A stretch of 64,000 bases of DNA from Serratia sp. FDAARGOS_506. Its GTDB lineage: Bacteria > Pseudomonadota > Gammaproteobacteria > Enterobacterales > Enterobacteriaceae. A model generated the notes under the pieces. The model ran no database searches. It was not told the DNA's origin and saw only the letters and a list, made by a program, of their open reading frames with translations. The position numbers were made by a program, and so were the translations under genes. Where the stretch lies: NCBI RefSeq assembly GCF_003812745.1, contig NZ_CP033831.1, positions 558,001 through 622,000 on the forward strand, in the 5' to 3' direction. This document shows, one piece after another, positions 24,945 through 33,971 of this stretch (position 1 is its first letter; each line of letters starts with the position of its first letter).

Positions 24945-26210
24945 TCAAACGTCGGCGACGCCCGCCGGTTTCACCGCTCTGCGATTCACCACCGCAGGTG
25001 CAGTTTCATCGAGAAAACAACTCAGTACGCCGGCGCACACCGCGCCGGCGGCCGCCAGCCACATCACGCTGACCAGCCCGTAGCGATCGGCGATCAGCCC
25101 GGCGATAAACGGCGCCAGACAGCCGCCAATCACCTCGCCAATCCCCATCACCAGCCCCAACGCGGTCGCGATGCGGGCCGGCGACACCGTTTCCGACGGA
25201 ATGGTGGCCATAAACAGCGTGAAGCAGCCAAGGCCGGTATAAGACAGAAACACCAGCACGCCCAGCAGCCACGGATTATCGACGTAGCTCAGGAACAGCG
25301 GGCAACACACCGCCAACAGCGAAAAGAAGATCAGCGTCGGCTTGCGGCCGAGGCGATCGGAGATAGCCGGTACCGCCACGCCCCAAAAAACCCAGGCGGC
25401 GCCGATGGCGCTCATGATGCCGCCCATCGTGCCTTCGCCGAAGCCGCGGTCGGTCACCAAAAAGTTGGGGGTGAAAGTAATGATGATCATGAACCAGGTG
25501 ACGAACACGCAGGAGATCAGAATGCACAGCGCCACATTCTTGATTTTAAACAGCTCGCCGTATGCAGCTTTGTTCATCGCCTTGTCGGTCGCCGGCGCGG
25601 CGCTGAAAGCGGGATCCTTCTTGCCGTTTACATAGCGATAGATCAGCCACGCCAGAATGATGCCCGGCACCGCCGTCAGATGAAACGCCATGCTCCAGCC
25701 CCATTTCTGTGCCAGATAGATGATCAGCGGTGGTGCGATAATACCGCCCAGCAGCCCCGGTGCCGCCCCCTGGATCAGCCCCATGTTGAAGCCACGGCGC
25801 TGCGGCTGCGATTTTTCCACCATCAGCGATTGCGCGATCGGCAGCACCGGCCCTTCGGCGATCCCCATCAGCGCGCGGAAGATCAATAGCATGGCAAAGC
25901 CGCTGACCAACCCCGACAACGCGGAGAACAACGAAAATACCAGGATCGACAGAATCAGCATCGGTTTGCGGATATTAAAGCGATCGGCAATCGCCCCCAA
26001 CCCCGCGCCGGACAGTGCCCAGGTCAATGCCAGCACCGCCGACAGCGTGCCGAGATGCACGTTGCTCAGCTTCAAATCGGCGGCGATCATCGGAAACAAG
26101 AAAGAGATAGTCAGGCGATCGACGAACACGCAGCCGAAAACGAAAAATAAAATAATCAGCAATCGGTTCTCTTCGCTCAATCGCGAGCGCTGCCCTGGCG
26201 AGTTATTCAT
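24945..26210 (-). CDS. MFS transporter, anion:cation symporter (ACS) type
   Basis: The 421-residue protein has twelve predicted helices. FGCVFVDRLTISFLFP at helix 1 and RALMGIAEGPVLPIAQSLM around helix 4 match the ACS group, which takes up organic acids such as hydroxybenzoates, hexuronates and tartrate. It is the first gene of an operon with the MoaF-like gene. A perfect 16-bp palindrome lies 14 bp upstream of its start codon, where a repressor would block transcription. Substrate unknown. Confidence 0.85.
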   Translation of the reverse strand: MNNSPGQRSRLSEENRLLIILFFVFGCVFVDRLTISFLFPMIAADLKLSNVHLGTLSAVLALTWALSGAGLGAIADRFNIRKPMLILSILVFSLFSALSGLVSGFAMLLIFRALMGIAEGPVLPIAQSLMVEKSQPQRRGFNMGLIQGAAPGLLGGIIAPPLIIYLAQKWGWSMAFHLTAVPGIILAWLIYRYVNGKKDPAFSAAPATDKAMNKAAYGELFKIKNVALCILISCVFVTWFMIIITFTPNFLVTDRGFGEGTMGGIMSAIGAAWVFWGVAVPAISDRLGRKPTLIFFSLLAVCCPLFLSYVDNPWLLGVLVFLSYTGLGCFTLFMATIPSETVSPARIATALGLVMGIGEVIGGCLAPFIAGLIADRYGLVSVMWLAAAGAVCAGVLSCFLDETAPAVVNRRAVKPAGVADV

Positions 26211-26223
26211 AGCGTCATTTGTC

Positions 26224-26239
26224 CATAAGTTAACTTATG
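26224..26239. promoter_or_regulatory. 16-bp palindrome CATAAGTTAACTTATG
   Basis: This perfect dyad sits immediately before the MFS/MoaF-like operon. Related half-sites CATAAGT (26258) and AACTTAT (26338) lie further upstream. The size and symmetry are like GntR-, MarR- or TetR-type operators. No regulator gene is adjacent on this side. Confidence 0.45.
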
Positions 26240-26864
26240 AATGGCTATTCGCCATGGCATAAGTCGGTTAAGCGCTCGGCCAAGAGAAACATTGGCCATC
26301 GGTCACGGCAACAACTCATTAACATATTAACGATATAAACTTATCTCAAGCTGCAGGCATGTCAAACCGCCATTGAAAACGGCGACAAGGGGAAAGAATC
26401 AGGCATTTTTCATCGTGCACTAATGACATGAAAATAAATCAACTTTTTGTTTTTAATATTTAAAATAAATCTGTTTGGCACTTTTCCCTTTTATCGAAAA
26501 AGCCAAAACATCGTGACTGATAAACAGGTTAACAAATAAATCTTAACCATTACTTATAAATAGACGGCATTTACCCTTTCATCGGTCTCATTGCCTCACT
26601 CTCTTTATTATTTGAATCTGCTTAGCTTTATAGCGGCATGGCGCGAACGATTAACTCCATTGTGTTAATTAATAATCACGCCATGACATTATCAATGCTG
26701 AATAATAATAAAAGCCCAGGCCGTGACGGAAATCACAAACAGAACGCCCATTAGCGGCCCGTGAGCGGGTTATTACCGGCGCGGCTAGCTTATGCCAACT
26801 CGATCCAACCCCGGATGAAAAACAGCGGCATGATAAGCGGCAGGCAACAAGCAAGGAGATAAAC
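26240..26864. other. Long AT-rich intergenic region
   Basis: About 620 bp lie between divergent genes, clearly more AT-rich than the neighbourhood (runs such as AATATTTAAAATAAAT). I see no coding frame with a ribosome site and no RNA gene. A 77-codon frame on the minus strand overlaps the next gene's start and looks like chance. The region probably carries the two divergent promoters and may be a leftover of a lost gene. Confidence 0.6.
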
Positions 26865-27296
26865 ATGACGGTAGCACTGACAAAAGCCGGTTTCTGGCGC
26901 AAAACCGCCGATTCCTCATCGCTGCGCGAGCCGCGCGTGTTGATTCGGGTCTACGTTGGTGAAGGGGAAATCGACCGCGCCATCGCGTTTTACGAGCAGC
27001 TGCACGGCGTAAAAGCGGATATGCGCTTCGATTTTCCCGAGCATCGGCTGGTATTGGCGGCGGTGGGACCGTTTCTGATCCTGGAAGGGGCGGAAGAGCA
27101 GCTGCGCCCCTTCCGCAGCACCGTCGGCACGCTGCTGGTCGATGATATTTATCCCTACCACCAGCGGCTGCTGGCCGCCGGGGCCGAGATTTTCTTCGGT
27201 CCGGTGGAGGTTCCCACCGGCGCCTGTTTCAATGCGCGCCTGCCGGACGGCACGACTGTCGAGTACGTGCACCACCGGCCGCGCGCAGGCGAATAA
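26865..27296 (+). CDS. VOC-family (glyoxalase/dioxygenase-fold) protein
   Basis: The 143-residue protein starts behind AAGGAGATAAAC, a near-ideal ribosome site. After a short tail, VLIRVYVGEGEIDRAIAFYEQLHG gives the first beta-alpha-beta unit of the vicinal-oxygen-chelate fold, and VGTLLVDDIYPYHQRLLAAGAEIFFGP the second; it ends with TVEYVHHRP. Metal ligands are not obvious, so it could be a binding protein or an isomerase/lyase. It is convergent with the BCCT gene, with 6 bp between them. Confidence 0.78.
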   Translation: MTVALTKAGFWRKTADSSSLREPRVLIRVYVGEGEIDRAIAFYEQLHGVKADMRFDFPEHRLVLAAVGPFLILEGAEEQLRPFRSTVGTLLVDDIYPYHQRLLAAGAEIFFGPVEVPTGACFNARLPDGTTVEYVHHRPRAGE

Positions 27297-27302
27297 ACCG
27301 CT

Positions 27303-28847
27303 TCAGGGCAGCACCGGCTTCATGGCATAACGGCACAGATCCTTGCGCAGGCTGACCATGTAAAGCACGATCACCGCCGAGAATGGCAGGCCGCACAACA
27401 CCACTGCAGTCTGCATCGCACTGAAACTGCCGGCGTACAGCAGGCCGGCGCATACCAGCGTGGTCACCGCCGCCCAGAATACCCGCAGCCAGGCCGGCGC
27501 GTCATCATGGGCGGAACCGCCCTGGCAGGAGAGATTCGCTATCATCAGCGTGCCGGAATCGACCGGCGTCAGGAACAGCACGAAGCTGATCACCACCACA
27601 AAGCCGGCGGTCAGCTGGGTATAGGGCAAGTATTCGAACAACTTGAACACCGCCATCGGCGGATCGCTTTGCGCCACCTGCCCCAGGATCGCCTGCCCGC
27701 CTTCCAGCACCAGGCTGATGGCGGTATTGCCGAAGATCGACAACCACGCCAGCGTGAAGCCCAGCGGGATCAGCAGCACGCCGAAAATCAGTTCGCGAAT
27801 GGTGCGCCCTTTGGAAATGCGCGCGATGAACAGCCCGACGAACGGCGCCCACGCCACCCACCAGGCCCAGTAGAACAGCGTCCAGGCGCCCTGCCACTGG
27901 CGCGCCTTGCCGTACAGATACATATCGAAGCTGCGGCTGACCAGCGAGGTGAGATAATCGCCGAGGTTTTGCAACATGCCGTTCAGCAGATTGAGCGTCG
28001 GCCCGGCCAGAAACACGAACAGCAGCAGCAGGCACAGAAAGCCGACGTTGATGTTCGACAGCATGGCGATGCCCTTTTCGACGCCGGTGACCGCCGCCAG
28101 CGTGGCCACCACCATCATCACCACGATCAGCGCCAGCAGCACGCCGGTGCTTTGCGGAATATCGAACAGATAAAACAGCCCCGAGTTCACCAGCAGCGCA
28201 CCGATCCCCAGGTTGGTGACCATCGAGATCACCGTCACCAGAATGCCGAAGCTGTCCACCAGATGGCCAACGCCGCCGTGAGTGCGCTCGCCGAAGATCG
28301 GGTATAACGCAGAGCGCAGCGCCAGTGGCAGGCCGCGGCAATAGGCGAAATAGGCCAGCGCGGTAGCGATCAGCGCATACAGCGCCCAGCCGTGCAGCCC
28401 CCAGTGCAAAAAGGTCAGCGCCATCGCCTGTCGCGCTGCCTGCACGCTGCCGCCGCTGCCTTCCGGTGGCGACAGAAAGTGATCCAGCGGTTCATAGGCA
28501 CCGTAGTACACCAGCGCAATGCCGATGCCCGATGAGAACAGCATCGCCACCCACGAGGGATAGCTGAACTGCGGCGGTTCGTCATCCTGGCTGAGGCGAA
28601 TATGGCCGAAGCGCGACAGCGCCAGCCAGAAGACAAACGCCATGCAGGCGACCATCAACAGCATGTAGTACCACCCGAACACGTCGGCGACCCAGCTTTG
28701 TGCGGCATTCAGCCACAGCTTGCTGGCGGAAGGAAACAGAACGACCAGCGATCCCAGCAGCAGGATCACCGCCGCCGAACCGAAAAACACCGGAACATTC
28801 AATCTGATAGGTTCTTCATCAAGCGATGGGGAATTTTTCACTGTCAT
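27303..28847 (-). CDS. BCCT-family transporter (BetT/CaiT type)
   Basis: The 514-residue protein has about twelve membrane helices and the BCCT signatures: FWLALSRFGHIRLSQDDEPP near the N-terminus, SSGIGIALVYYGAYEPL, and the tryptophan-rich FYWAWWVAWAPFVGLFIARIS that forms the quaternary-amine site. It lacks the long C-terminal extension of E. coli BetT. It should take up choline, betaine, carnitine or a related zwitterion. It is divergent from a BetI-type repressor with an excellent operator between them, which favours a choline-responsive role. betA and betB are not nearby. Confidence 0.9.
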   Translation of the reverse strand: MTVKNSPSLDEEPIRLNVPVFFGSAAVILLLGSLVVLFPSASKLWLNAAQSWVADVFGWYYMLLMVACMAFVFWLALSRFGHIRLSQDDEPPQFSYPSWVAMLFSSGIGIALVYYGAYEPLDHFLSPPEGSGGSVQAARQAMALTFLHWGLHGWALYALIATALAYFAYCRGLPLALRSALYPIFGERTHGGVGHLVDSFGILVTVISMVTNLGIGALLVNSGLFYLFDIPQSTGVLLALIVVMMVVATLAAVTGVEKGIAMLSNINVGFLCLLLLFVFLAGPTLNLLNGMLQNLGDYLTSLVSRSFDMYLYGKARQWQGAWTLFYWAWWVAWAPFVGLFIARISKGRTIRELIFGVLLIPLGFTLAWLSIFGNTAISLVLEGGQAILGQVAQSDPPMAVFKLFEYLPYTQLTAGFVVVISFVLFLTPVDSGTLMIANLSCQGGSAHDDAPAWLRVFWAAVTTLVCAGLLYAGSFSAMQTAVVLCGLPFSAVIVLYMVSLRKDLCRYAMKPVLP

Positions 28848-28944
28848 TGGCAGGCTTCCATGGTGCGAAAGACAGACGATTTCAATGCAACTTATTGTTA
28901 ACATCTTATCGTCATTTATTTGACATTTTTGCAGCATATAGAGT

Positions 28945-28966
28945 ATTGATTGACCGTTCAATCAAT
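28945..28966. promoter_or_regulatory. BetI-type operator, ATTGATTGA-CCGT-TCAATCAAT
   Basis: Perfect 9-bp inverted arms flank 4 bp, midway between the BCCT and BetI-type genes. The sequence closely resembles the TTGATTGGACGTTCAAT element I recall from the E. coli betT-betI intergenic region. Binding would control both divergent genes. Confidence 0.7.
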
Positions 28967-29005
28967 CAAATTCAAAGTGTGACTGGCCTATCAGTTGAGG
29001 GAAAT

Positions 29006-29602
29006 ATGTACCGCAGAGACATTCCGGAGCAGCGTAAGGAGCAGCTGATTAACGCCGCTTTCGAGACCATTAACGTCGTCGGGCTGGCCGGCGTCACCCT
29101 GTCTCAGGTGGCGAAAGAAGCCGGGCTGTCGACCGGCATCGTCAGCCACTATTTTGGCGATAAAGAGGGGTTGCTGAGCGCCACCATGCGCAAAATCCTG
29201 CGCGATCTGCGCGATGCGGTGGCCGAGAGCCGCGCGCAGGCGGCGAGCGACAGCCAGTCACAGCTGTTCGCCATTATCCAGGGCAACTTCCACCCCAGCC
29301 AAACCAACGCCATATCCATGCGCGCCTGGCTCGACTTCTGGGCCGCCAGCATGCACCAGCCGGTGCTGCGCCGCCTGCAGCGCGCCAACGACAGGCGGCT
29401 CTATTCCAATATTTGCTATCAGTTTCGCCGCGAGCTGCCGTTACACCAGGCGCGTGATGCCGCACGCGGGCTGGCGGCGATGATCGATGGACTTTGGCTG
29501 CGCGGCAGCCTGGCCGGCGATGAAACCGACCTGACACAGGACTCCCGCATCGCCTGCGACTACGTGGCACAGCGGCTCAATGCCGCTCAACCTCAGGGAT
29601 GA
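29006..29602 (+). CDS. betI: BetI-type TetR-family repressor
   Basis: The 198-residue protein has a TetR helix-turn-helix (SQVAKEAGLSTGIVSHYFGD, residues about 30-55) and a C-terminal ligand domain. Stretches such as FWAASMHQPVLRRLQRANDRRLYSN and AARGLAAMIDGLWLRGSLAGD align closely with E. coli BetI, the choline-sensing repressor of the bet genes. The start ATG follows TTGAGGG. Because betA/betB are not adjacent, this may be the genome's BetI or a paralog devoted to the divergent transporter. Confidence 0.8.
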   Translation: MYRRDIPEQRKEQLINAAFETINVVGLAGVTLSQVAKEAGLSTGIVSHYFGDKEGLLSATMRKILRDLRDAVAESRAQAASDSQSQLFAIIQGNFHPSQTNAISMRAWLDFWAASMHQPVLRRLQRANDRRLYSNICYQFRRELPLHQARDAARGLAAMIDGLWLRGSLAGDETDLTQDSRIACDYVAQRLNAAQPQG

Positions 29603-29617
29603 ACGTGAACGGCGCCG

Positions 29618-31426
29618 TCAGTGTGACTCCTGCTCTTCGCTGTACTGGGTTTGCCACATCGCGGCGTAGCGGCCGTTCGCGGCCAGCAGCGCTTCGTGGC
29701 CCCCGCGTTCGACGATCTCTCCCGCCTCCAGCACGATGATTTCATCGGCATCCACCACGGTGGAGAGACGATGGGCGATCACCAGCGTGGTATGGTTGCG
29801 GCTCACTTCGCGCAGGTGCCCCTGGATCTCGCGTTCGGTCTGGGTGTCCAGCGCGCTGGTCGCCTCGTCGAACACCAGGATGGCCGGATTTTTCAGAATG
29901 GTGCGCGCGATCGCCACCCGCTGCTTTTCACCGCCCGACAGCTTCAGCCCGCGCTCGCCCACCCGGGTGTCGTAACCATCAGGCAAACCGACGATAAAAT
30001 CATGGATATGCGCCAGCCGCGCCGCCCGCTCGATTTCTTCATCGCTGGAACCGGTCTTGCCGTAGCCGATGTTGTAGCGCAGCGTATCGTTGAACAGCAC
30101 CGTATCCTGCGGCACGATGCCGATCGCCTGCCGCAGGCTGGCCTGGGTCAGTTGGCGAATGTCCTGTCCGTCGAGGGTAATGGCGCCGCCCTGCACGTCG
30201 TAGAAGCGGAACAGCAAGCGCGACAGCGTGGACTTGCCCGCGCCGGAAGCACCGACCACCGCCACCGTGTGGCCCGCCGGAATAGTAAAACTCACCTGCT
30301 TGAGGATCGGCCGGCGCGTGTCGTAACCGAAGCTGACCGCGTCGAACCGCACTTCGCCGCGATCGAGGCGCAGCGGTTGCGCGCCTGGGCTATCGACGAT
30401 TTCACGCTTTTCCTGCAGCAGATCGAACATGTTCTCCATGTCGATCAGCGCCTGTCGCACCTCGGAATAAATAAAGCCGAAGAAGTTCAGCGGCTGATAC
30501 AGCTGCAGCAGATAGGCGTTGACCAGCACGAAGTCGCCGACCGTCATCGTCCCCCGTGTAATGCCCTGTGCCGCCATGGCCATCATCACGATCAGCCCGA
30601 TCGAGATAATGGCGGTTTGCCCCAGGTTGATCGCCGTAAAACTGAATTGGTTCTTGATGGCGGCGTATTCGTACAGCCGGCGCGACAGGTCGAAACGTTC
30701 AGCCTCGAACTCTTCATTGCCGAAGTATTTCACGGTCTCATAGTTCAGCAGGCTGTCGATGGATTTGCTGTTGGCGTCGGCGTTGGCCTTGTTGAGCTCG
30801 CGGCGAAAGCGGGTGCGCCAGCTCACCGCCAGCACGGTAAACAGGATGTAGCAACCGACCGTCGTCAGGATTGCCAACGCGAACCAGCCGTTCAGCATAT
30901 GCCACATGATCGCCGTGACCAGCGAGAGTTCGAACAGGATCGGCACGATGGAGAACAGCAAGCGCGACAGCACCGTGGCCACCGCCTGGGTGCCGCGCTC
31001 GATGGACAACGACAGCCCGCCGGTCTGGCGCTCCAGATGGAAGCGCAGGCTCAGCGCATGCAGCTGGCGAAATACCCGCACGCCCAGCAGGCGCGTGGCA
31101 TTCTGGCTGACGTGGATAAACATCACGTTGCGCAGTTCCTCGAACAGCGCGCCGCCCACCCGCGCCACGCCATAGGCGACGATCAGCCCCAGCGGTACCG
31201 CCAGCATTTTCGCCGTCTCGCCGCTCAGCGCATCGACCATCGCTTTGTAGGCCAGCGGCACCAGCGTGGTGCTGACCTTGGCCGCCACCATGAACACGAA
31301 GGCCACCACCAGATACCCCCGCAGCCGCGGATTGTCTTTCGGCCACAGGTAGGGCAGCAGGAATTTCAGCAAACGGGAACGATCCATCATGTAATATTCA
31401 TCTTCTTGGTCGGGATCGCGGCGCAT
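29618..31426 (-). CDS. ATM1-type ABC exporter
   Basis: The 602-residue half-transporter has a six-helix membrane domain (residues 35-330) and an ABC ATPase with Walker A GASGAGKST, signature LSGGEKQR and Walker B LVFDEATSALD. The NYETVKYFGNEEFE motif in the membrane domain is diagnostic of the ATM1/HMT1 group, which exports glutathione conjugates or metal-thiolate complexes. Bacterial members give heavy-metal or electrophile tolerance. The start could be the first methionine or one of two a dozen codons later. Substrate inferred from the group only. Confidence 0.88.
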   Translation of the reverse strand: MRRDPDQEDEYYMMDRSRLLKFLLPYLWPKDNPRLRGYLVVAFVFMVAAKVSTTLVPLAYKAMVDALSGETAKMLAVPLGLIVAYGVARVGGALFEELRNVMFIHVSQNATRLLGVRVFRQLHALSLRFHLERQTGGLSLSIERGTQAVATVLSRLLFSIVPILFELSLVTAIMWHMLNGWFALAILTTVGCYILFTVLAVSWRTRFRRELNKANADANSKSIDSLLNYETVKYFGNEEFEAERFDLSRRLYEYAAIKNQFSFTAINLGQTAIISIGLIVMMAMAAQGITRGTMTVGDFVLVNAYLLQLYQPLNFFGFIYSEVRQALIDMENMFDLLQEKREIVDSPGAQPLRLDRGEVRFDAVSFGYDTRRPILKQVSFTIPAGHTVAVVGASGAGKSTLSRLLFRFYDVQGGAITLDGQDIRQLTQASLRQAIGIVPQDTVLFNDTLRYNIGYGKTGSSDEEIERAARLAHIHDFIVGLPDGYDTRVGERGLKLSGGEKQRVAIARTILKNPAILVFDEATSALDTQTEREIQGHLREVSRNHTTLVIAHRLSTVVDADEIIVLEAGEIVERGGHEALLAANGRYAAMWQTQYSEEQESH

Positions 31427-31567
31427 GGCCGCTCGGGGTTATGAGTTTGGCCTGGCCGGCGGCGAACGCCGCAGCCATCCCGTTTTCCTGCGGCAGCAAT
31501 TCAGCATCATCCGTCAGGAGAAGCGGCGGCGGCTCGGGCAAAGTTCAGGCATGGAGGAGACAATCAC

Positions 31568-32425
31568 ATGCCCCAGACATATGCAAAGCGCTTTGCGCAG
31601 GTCTTTGACTATATCGACCGCCATCTGGACGAGGCGCTCACCGTCGAAAAACTGAGCGAAGTGGCCCACTTTTCGCGCTTTCACTTTCAACGCCAGTTTA
31701 GCGCGTATTGCGGCATCTCGGTGTGGCGTTATGTCCAGTGGATGAGGCTCAAACGCGCCTCGTACCGCCTGGCATATAACCCGCTGGAGCCGGTGATTGA
31801 CATCGCGCTGGACGCCGGTTTTCAAAATCCGGAGTCCTTCAGCCGCGCCTTCAAACAGGCGTTCAGCCAAACGCCAAGCCAGTTTCGCAAACGGCCGGCC
31901 TGGATCGATTGGCAGCAGCGCTTTCCCGAGCCGAAACACAAAAGGAAACACCCCATGAAGGTAGATATTGTCGACTTCCCGGCCACGCCGGTGGCGATGA
32001 TCGAACATCGCGGCCCGTCCGCGCTGGTCAACGAAACCGCCGCGCGCTTTATCGGCTGGCGCAAAACCAGCGGCCTGTCGCCGGTCAGCAGCAGCCGCAC
32101 TTTCGGCATCGCACCGCACGATCCGGCCACCACCGAAGCGCAGGACTTCCGCTTCTTCATTTGCGGCGAGGTCACTGCGCCGATCCCGGAAGACAACGCC
32201 TTCGGCGTGGTGAACAGTACGCTGCCGGCCGGGCGCTGTGCGGTGCTGCGCCATCACGGCTCGCTGGATGGGCTCTCGGAAAGTGCCCATTATCTGTACC
32301 GCGAGTGGTTGCCGGCCAGCGGCGAGGAACTGCGCGATTTTCCGCTCTATTTCCATTACCACAACTTCGTGCACGAGGTGGCAGAATATGAGCTGGTGAC
32401 CGATCTTTACCTGCCGTTGAAGTAG
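31568..32425 (+). CDS. AraC-family regulator with GyrI-like ligand domain
   Basis: The 285-residue protein has two AraC helix-turn-helix units at residues 1-110 (LTVEKLSEVAHFSRFHFQRQF and DIALDAGFQNPESFSRAFKQ), a linker, then a GyrI/SbmC-like domain from about residue 135 (MKVDIVDFPATPVAMIEHRG). This is the Rob layout: DNA binding first, drug- or small-molecule-binding second. Such regulators often activate efflux genes, and this one faces away from the ATM1-type exporter gene, which is a plausible target across 141 bp. Confidence 0.88.
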   Translation: MPQTYAKRFAQVFDYIDRHLDEALTVEKLSEVAHFSRFHFQRQFSAYCGISVWRYVQWMRLKRASYRLAYNPLEPVIDIALDAGFQNPESFSRAFKQAFSQTPSQFRKRPAWIDWQQRFPEPKHKRKHPMKVDIVDFPATPVAMIEHRGPSALVNETAARFIGWRKTSGLSPVSSSRTFGIAPHDPATTEAQDFRFFICGEVTAPIPEDNAFGVVNSTLPAGRCAVLRHHGSLDGLSESAHYLYREWLPASGEELRDFPLYFHYHNFVHEVAEYELVTDLYLPLK

Positions 32426-32431
32426 CAAACA

Positions 32432-32453
32432 TCAGGCTCCGCCAGGAGCCTGA
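32432..32453. terminator. Bidirectional hairpin between convergent genes
   Basis: TCAGGCTCC-gcca-GGAGCCTGA forms a perfect 9-bp stem between the AraC-type gene and actS. There is no strong T-run, but position and symmetry fit a shared terminator. Confidence 0.6.
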
Positions 32454-32459
32454 ATGACG

Positions 32460-33215
32460 TTAACAGGACGGCGACGAACCTTGCGGCGGCAAATAACGCT
32501 GCGGATCGAGCGCGGTCGCGCGGTAGCGGATCTGGAAGTGCAGGAACACCGAATCGGTGCCGGTGCTGCCCATGGTGCCGATCTTCTGCCCCGCTTTCAC
32601 ATCCTGCCCGTTGCGCACCAGCGTGGTGTCGTTGTGCGCATAAGCGGTAATGAAGTCCTCGCCATGCTTAATCATGATCAGGTTGCCGTAGCCGCGCAGC
32701 TGGTTGCCGACGTACACCACTTTGCCCTTGGCGGAAGCGTAGATCGGCTGGCCGCGTTTGCCGGCGATGTCGATGCCCTTGTTGCCGCCATCTGAATTGG
32801 AGTAGGCCTGCACGATCCGCCCGCTGGTCGGCCAGCGCCAACAGCGGGCGGCGCCCGGCGGCGGCGTCTGCTTGGCGATCGCGGCGGAAGAAGAGGAGGT
32901 TTTACGGCGCGTGGCGGCGGTTTTGGTCGGTGCGCTGCCGCTCAGCCGCAGTTTCTGCCCCACTTCCAGATTATAAGGCGGACGTATCTTGTTGATTCTG
33001 GCCAGATCGCTGACTTCGCTGTCGGTGATCCAGGCAATGTAGTACAGCGTATCGCCCCGTTTGACGGTGTAGGACTTGCCGGTGTAGCTGCCCTTCGGCA
33101 GTTTATCGTAGTCACGGTTGTAGGTGTTTTTACCCGAACACCCGGCCAACAACAGCCCCAATGTCAGACACACCGCGATGCGGCGCCACCCAGCCCATTT
33201 GCTTCCTGTGCTCAA
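32460..33215 (-). CDS. actS: Lipoprotein with LysM and degenerate LytM domains, ActS (YgeR)
   Basis: This outer-envelope activator of peptidoglycan amidases has 251 residues. The signal peptide ends in the lipobox LLAGC. A LysM domain follows (SYTVKRGDTLYYIAWITDSE, residues about 48-92), then a low-complexity linker (TRRKTSSSSAAIAKQ), then an M23/LytM domain. The zinc-binding HxxxD is changed to NKGIDIAG and only the final LHFQ histidine remains, so it should be non-enzymatic, as in E. coli ActS, NlpD and EnvC, which activate AmiA/B/C. Not in an obvious operon; divergent from hdeD. Confidence 0.85.
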   Translation of the reverse strand: MSTGSKWAGWRRIAVCLTLGLLLAGCSGKNTYNRDYDKLPKGSYTGKSYTVKRGDTLYYIAWITDSEVSDLARINKIRPPYNLEVGQKLRLSGSAPTKTAATRRKTSSSSAAIAKQTPPPGAARCWRWPTSGRIVQAYSNSDGGNKGIDIAGKRGQPIYASAKGKVVYVGNQLRGYGNLIMIKHGEDFITAYAHNDTTLVRNGQDVKAGQKIGTMGSTGTDSVFLHFQIRYRATALDPQRYLPPQGSSPSC

Positions 33216-33364
33216 ATCCAGTCCTCAGTCGTCGTTTCGGTTCTGATACGCGTCAGCCGCACAGTGTAACATTTGCGCCGGGTCAGTCAAAAACCCCCAG
33301 ACGGTCTATGCTAAACAGGTAAGGATGACTGATTAATTACCCAACGACGAAATGGAGTACTGTC

Positions 33365-33934
33365 ATGTTGAACCTCGATCGCAATAATCTGCCCCTCCTG
33401 AGCGAAGAACTGCTCAAAAAGCAACGTACCACCCTTTTGATCATCGCCTTCCTGCTGCTGGCGGGCGGCATACTGTGCCTGGTCAATCCTTTCGCCTCCG
33501 GCGCAGCGCTGAGCATCGTGGTCGGCATCCTGTTGCTGTTGAGCGGCGCCGGGCTGATTATCGCCATGATCGCCAATCGGGCGCAGAATACCTGGCCGAT
33601 GATCGGCGGCATTCTGCTGGGCGTGGCCTACCTGATTATCGGCTATGTATTCATCACCAGCCCGCTGGCGGGCATTCTGGCGCTGGCGGTGTACCTCGCC
33701 GTGCTGTTCGCGCTCGGCGGCATTGCGCGCCTGGCGGCGGGCTACATGCGCCGCGGGCTGCCGGGCAACTGGCTGCAGTTCGTCATCGGCGTGCTCGATT
33801 TGATCATCGCCTGGATGCTGATCGGCTCAGGCCCGGCGGCGTCGGTCACGCTGGTGACGGCGATCGTCGGCATCGAGATGCTGGTCAGTTCCTTTGCGCT
33901 GTTCCAGGCGGCGAATCTGTTTAAACGCGCCTGA
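33365..33934 (+). CDS. hdeD: HdeD-family membrane protein
   Basis: The 189-residue inner-membrane protein has six predicted helices. It aligns along its length with E. coli HdeD, e.g. LVNPFASGAALSIVVGILLL, YLIIGYVFITSP and WLQFVIGVLDLIIAWML. HdeD contributes to acid resistance at high cell density by an unknown mechanism. The hdeA and hdeB chaperone genes of E. coli are not present here. A strong terminator follows 11 bp after the stop codon. Confidence 0.88.
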   Translation: MLNLDRNNLPLLSEELLKKQRTTLLIIAFLLLAGGILCLVNPFASGAALSIVVGILLLLSGAGLIIAMIANRAQNTWPMIGGILLGVAYLIIGYVFITSPLAGILALAVYLAVLFALGGIARLAAGYMRRGLPGNWLQFVIGVLDLIIAWMLIGSGPAASVTLVTAIVGIEMLVSSFALFQAANLFKRA

Positions 33935-33944
33935 CTCTCCGCTT

Positions 33945-33971
33945 CCGCCGCCCGACAACGGCGGCGGTTTT
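33945..33971 (+). terminator. Intrinsic terminator after hdeD
   Basis: CCGCCGCC-cgacaac-GGCGGCGG forms a perfect 8-bp stem with a 7-nt loop, followed by TTTTC. Confidence 0.8.

Noticed and set aside
26669-26902. 77-codon leftward frame upstream of the VOC gene
   Set aside because: It overlaps the start and ribosome site of the VOC gene and has no motif.
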